Origin: Flavobacteriales bacterium
GTDB taxonomy: Bacteria > Bacteroidota > Bacteroidia > Flavobacteriales_F > PHOS-HE28
Direction: 5' to 3'
Assembly (NCBI GenBank): GCA_016721005.1
Contig: JADKJM010000007.1
Span: forward strand, 1-64,000
DNA: 64,000 nucleotides
Positions 62,880 through 64,000 of this stretch are shown in pieces. Positions within the stretch are counted from its first letter, which is position 1. Every line of letters begins with the position of its first letter. A model generated the notes under the pieces. The model saw only the letters and a list, made by a program, of their open reading frames with translations, was not told the DNA's origin and made no database searches. The translations under genes were made by a program, and so were the position numbers.

Positions 62880-64000
62880 ATGCCAAAAGCAATAAGTCTT
62901 TTTGCCGGCGCTGGAGGATGCTCCCTCGGTTTCAAGCAAGCCAACTATGACATCGTCTTCGCCACTGACTTCGACAAGGCGGCGATGCAGACATATGCAC
63001 TGAACTTGTCTGGAGCCAGCATCGCATGCAAAGACATCTGCGAAATTGACTTCCAAGAATTGATGGTAGCACTGAAACTCAAGGCCGGGGAACTGGACGT
63101 GCTGATCGGTGGTCCACCGTGCCAAGGCTTCAGCACAGCCGGGCCAAGGTTTTGGGATGACCCAAGGAATCACCTATTGAAACAATACGTGCGGGCCATC
63201 GAAGTCGTCAAGCCGAAGTGGCTCATGATGGAAAATGTCGAAGGGCTCCTCACAACCAAAGGCGGGGAATACGTTGCTGAAGTTGTAAAGGCATTTGTAC
63301 GTCTCGGCTACCGTGTGCGCATCGAGAAAGTATATGCGCACGAGTATGGTGTTCCTCAGCGTCGGAAACGGGTGATCATCCTCGGGAATCGGCTTGGCAA
63401 AGACTTCACCTTCCCCACCGCTACTGTTCCATCTCACGGACGGATCTTCCGGAGGGGCGGGATCACTTTGGAGCAAGCCTTTCACGGCCTCCCGCACCCC
63501 GGCCATGTAAACCAGCCAGTTCCGTACGACGCCGATATGGAGGGAGAGTGGGCCGCATTCTTGGCGAGCGACTCAGGACTTGTCACAGATCACTTCACAC
63601 CCGAGGTGGAACCCTTGCAGGAACAACGCATTGCGGCTTTGGGCCCCGGTCAGACTATGAAGGATCTACCTGAACAGCTTCAGCACCCCAGCTTTCAGAA
63701 GCGAGCGAATAGACGAGTAATGGATGGCACACCATCCGAAAAGCGTGGCGGATCTCCTTCCGGTTTGAAGCGACTGCATTACGATGAGCCAAGTCTCACG
63801 ATCACAGGTGCTGCGACCAGAGAGTTCATCCATCCCATTGAGAACCGCACACTGACCATCCGCGAAGCAGCACGCGCACAAACATTTCCGGATCACTTCA
63901 CATTCATTGGAAGTCGATCCGATCGTATCCAGCAGATCGGGAATGCGATCCCACCGTTACTGGCCCGGGTATTCGCTGAGCATATCGCCGAGCAGGGATT
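62880..64000 (+). CDS. C5-cytosine DNA methyltransferase (3' end outside the window)
   Basis: A 5' part of at least 373 residues of a Dcm-type m5C methyltransferase. Motif I: ISLFAGAGGCSLGFKQANYD; motif IV with the catalytic Cys: LIGGPPCQGFSTAG; motif VI: WLMMENVEGLLT; motif VIII: YGVPQRRKRVIILGN; motif X: RIQQIGNAIPPLLARVF. The target-recognition region is short, lying between about residues 190 and 300. Since motif X is already present, only a few codons are missing. Base composition is more AT-rich than the core genes, hinting at transfer. Any restriction partner would lie beyond 64000. The ATG at 62880 directly precedes motif I. Confidence 0.95.
   Translation, partial: MPKAISLFAGAGGCSLGFKQANYDIVFATDFDKAAMQTYALNLSGASIACKDICEIDFQELMVALKLKAGELDVLIGGPPCQGFSTAGPRFWDDPRNHLLKQYVRAIEVVKPKWLMMENVEGLLTTKGGEYVAEVVKAFVRLGYRVRIEKVYAHEYGVPQRRKRVIILGNRLGKDFTFPTATVPSHGRIFRRGGITLEQAFHGLPHPGHVNQPVPYDADMEGEWAAFLASDSGLVTDHFTPEVEPLQEQRIAALGPGQTMKDLPEQLQHPSFQKRANRRVMDGTPSEKRGGSPSGLKRLHYDEPSLTITGAATREFIHPIENRTLTIREAARAQTFPDHFTFIGSRSDRIQQIGNAIPPLLARVFAEHIAEQG

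Overview
The window is bacterial and belongs to the Bacteroidota, most likely a GC-rich member of the Flavobacteriales. Three things support this: a gliding/type IX secretion (T9SS) core cluster (PorP/SprF-like protein, GldK, GldL, GldM, GldN), gldE and gldD beside ssb, and many secreted proteins with T9SS C-terminal sorting domains. Several promoters also fit the Bacteroidota -7 pattern TAnnTTTG.

Layout. 1-3.1 kb: ssb tail, gldE, gldD and ctaA, all split by frameshifts, which looks like poor sequence at a contig end. 3.1-10.9 kb: HMA-domain lipoprotein, DMT transporter, two glycosyltransferases, a T9SS cargo protein, and a hicBA toxin-antitoxin pair overlapping a PLP trans-sulfuration enzyme. 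10.9-16.3 kb: repeat-rich region with displaced copies of a gene 3' end, 51-bp palindromic repeats, T9SS cargo genes and a fragment, and a small HTH gene. 16.3-18.7 kb: era-der and an initiator tRNA. 18.7-32.0 kb: a second GldM paralogue, a frameshifted ABC-F gene, gldN-M-L-K, the PorP-like gene, an arginase-fold protein with a degenerate metal site, and topA. 32.2-41.6 kb: msrB, a PepSY-like protein, two tandem outer-membrane-like paralogues, then miaB / sigma-54 regulator / lptE / TPR protein / secG / groES / groEL.

41.6-47.5 kb is the most interesting accessory block. An AT-richer gene with a Cys/His-rich domain is followed by a three-gene MukF/MukE/MukB-like (Mks or Wadjet JetABC-like) operon with no recognisable JetD nuclease. 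A 133-bp inverted-repeat element lies between its second and third genes. 47.5-59.3 kb is a signalling and secretion module: a propeller-type sensor kinase, three T9SS proteins with closely related sorting domains and a NarL-type regulator. Remnants of a second regulator and a second kinase in the middle show that a kinase-cargo-regulator unit was once duplicated. 59.3-64 kb: small unknown genes, an HTH gene followed by a 15-copy 22-bp tandem array, and a C5-cytosine DNA methyltransferase running off the end.

The T9SS core genes make the machine that would export the CTD-bearing proteins. The miaB-to-groEL run is a housekeeping block. All calls come from reading sequence and translations; no database search was run.
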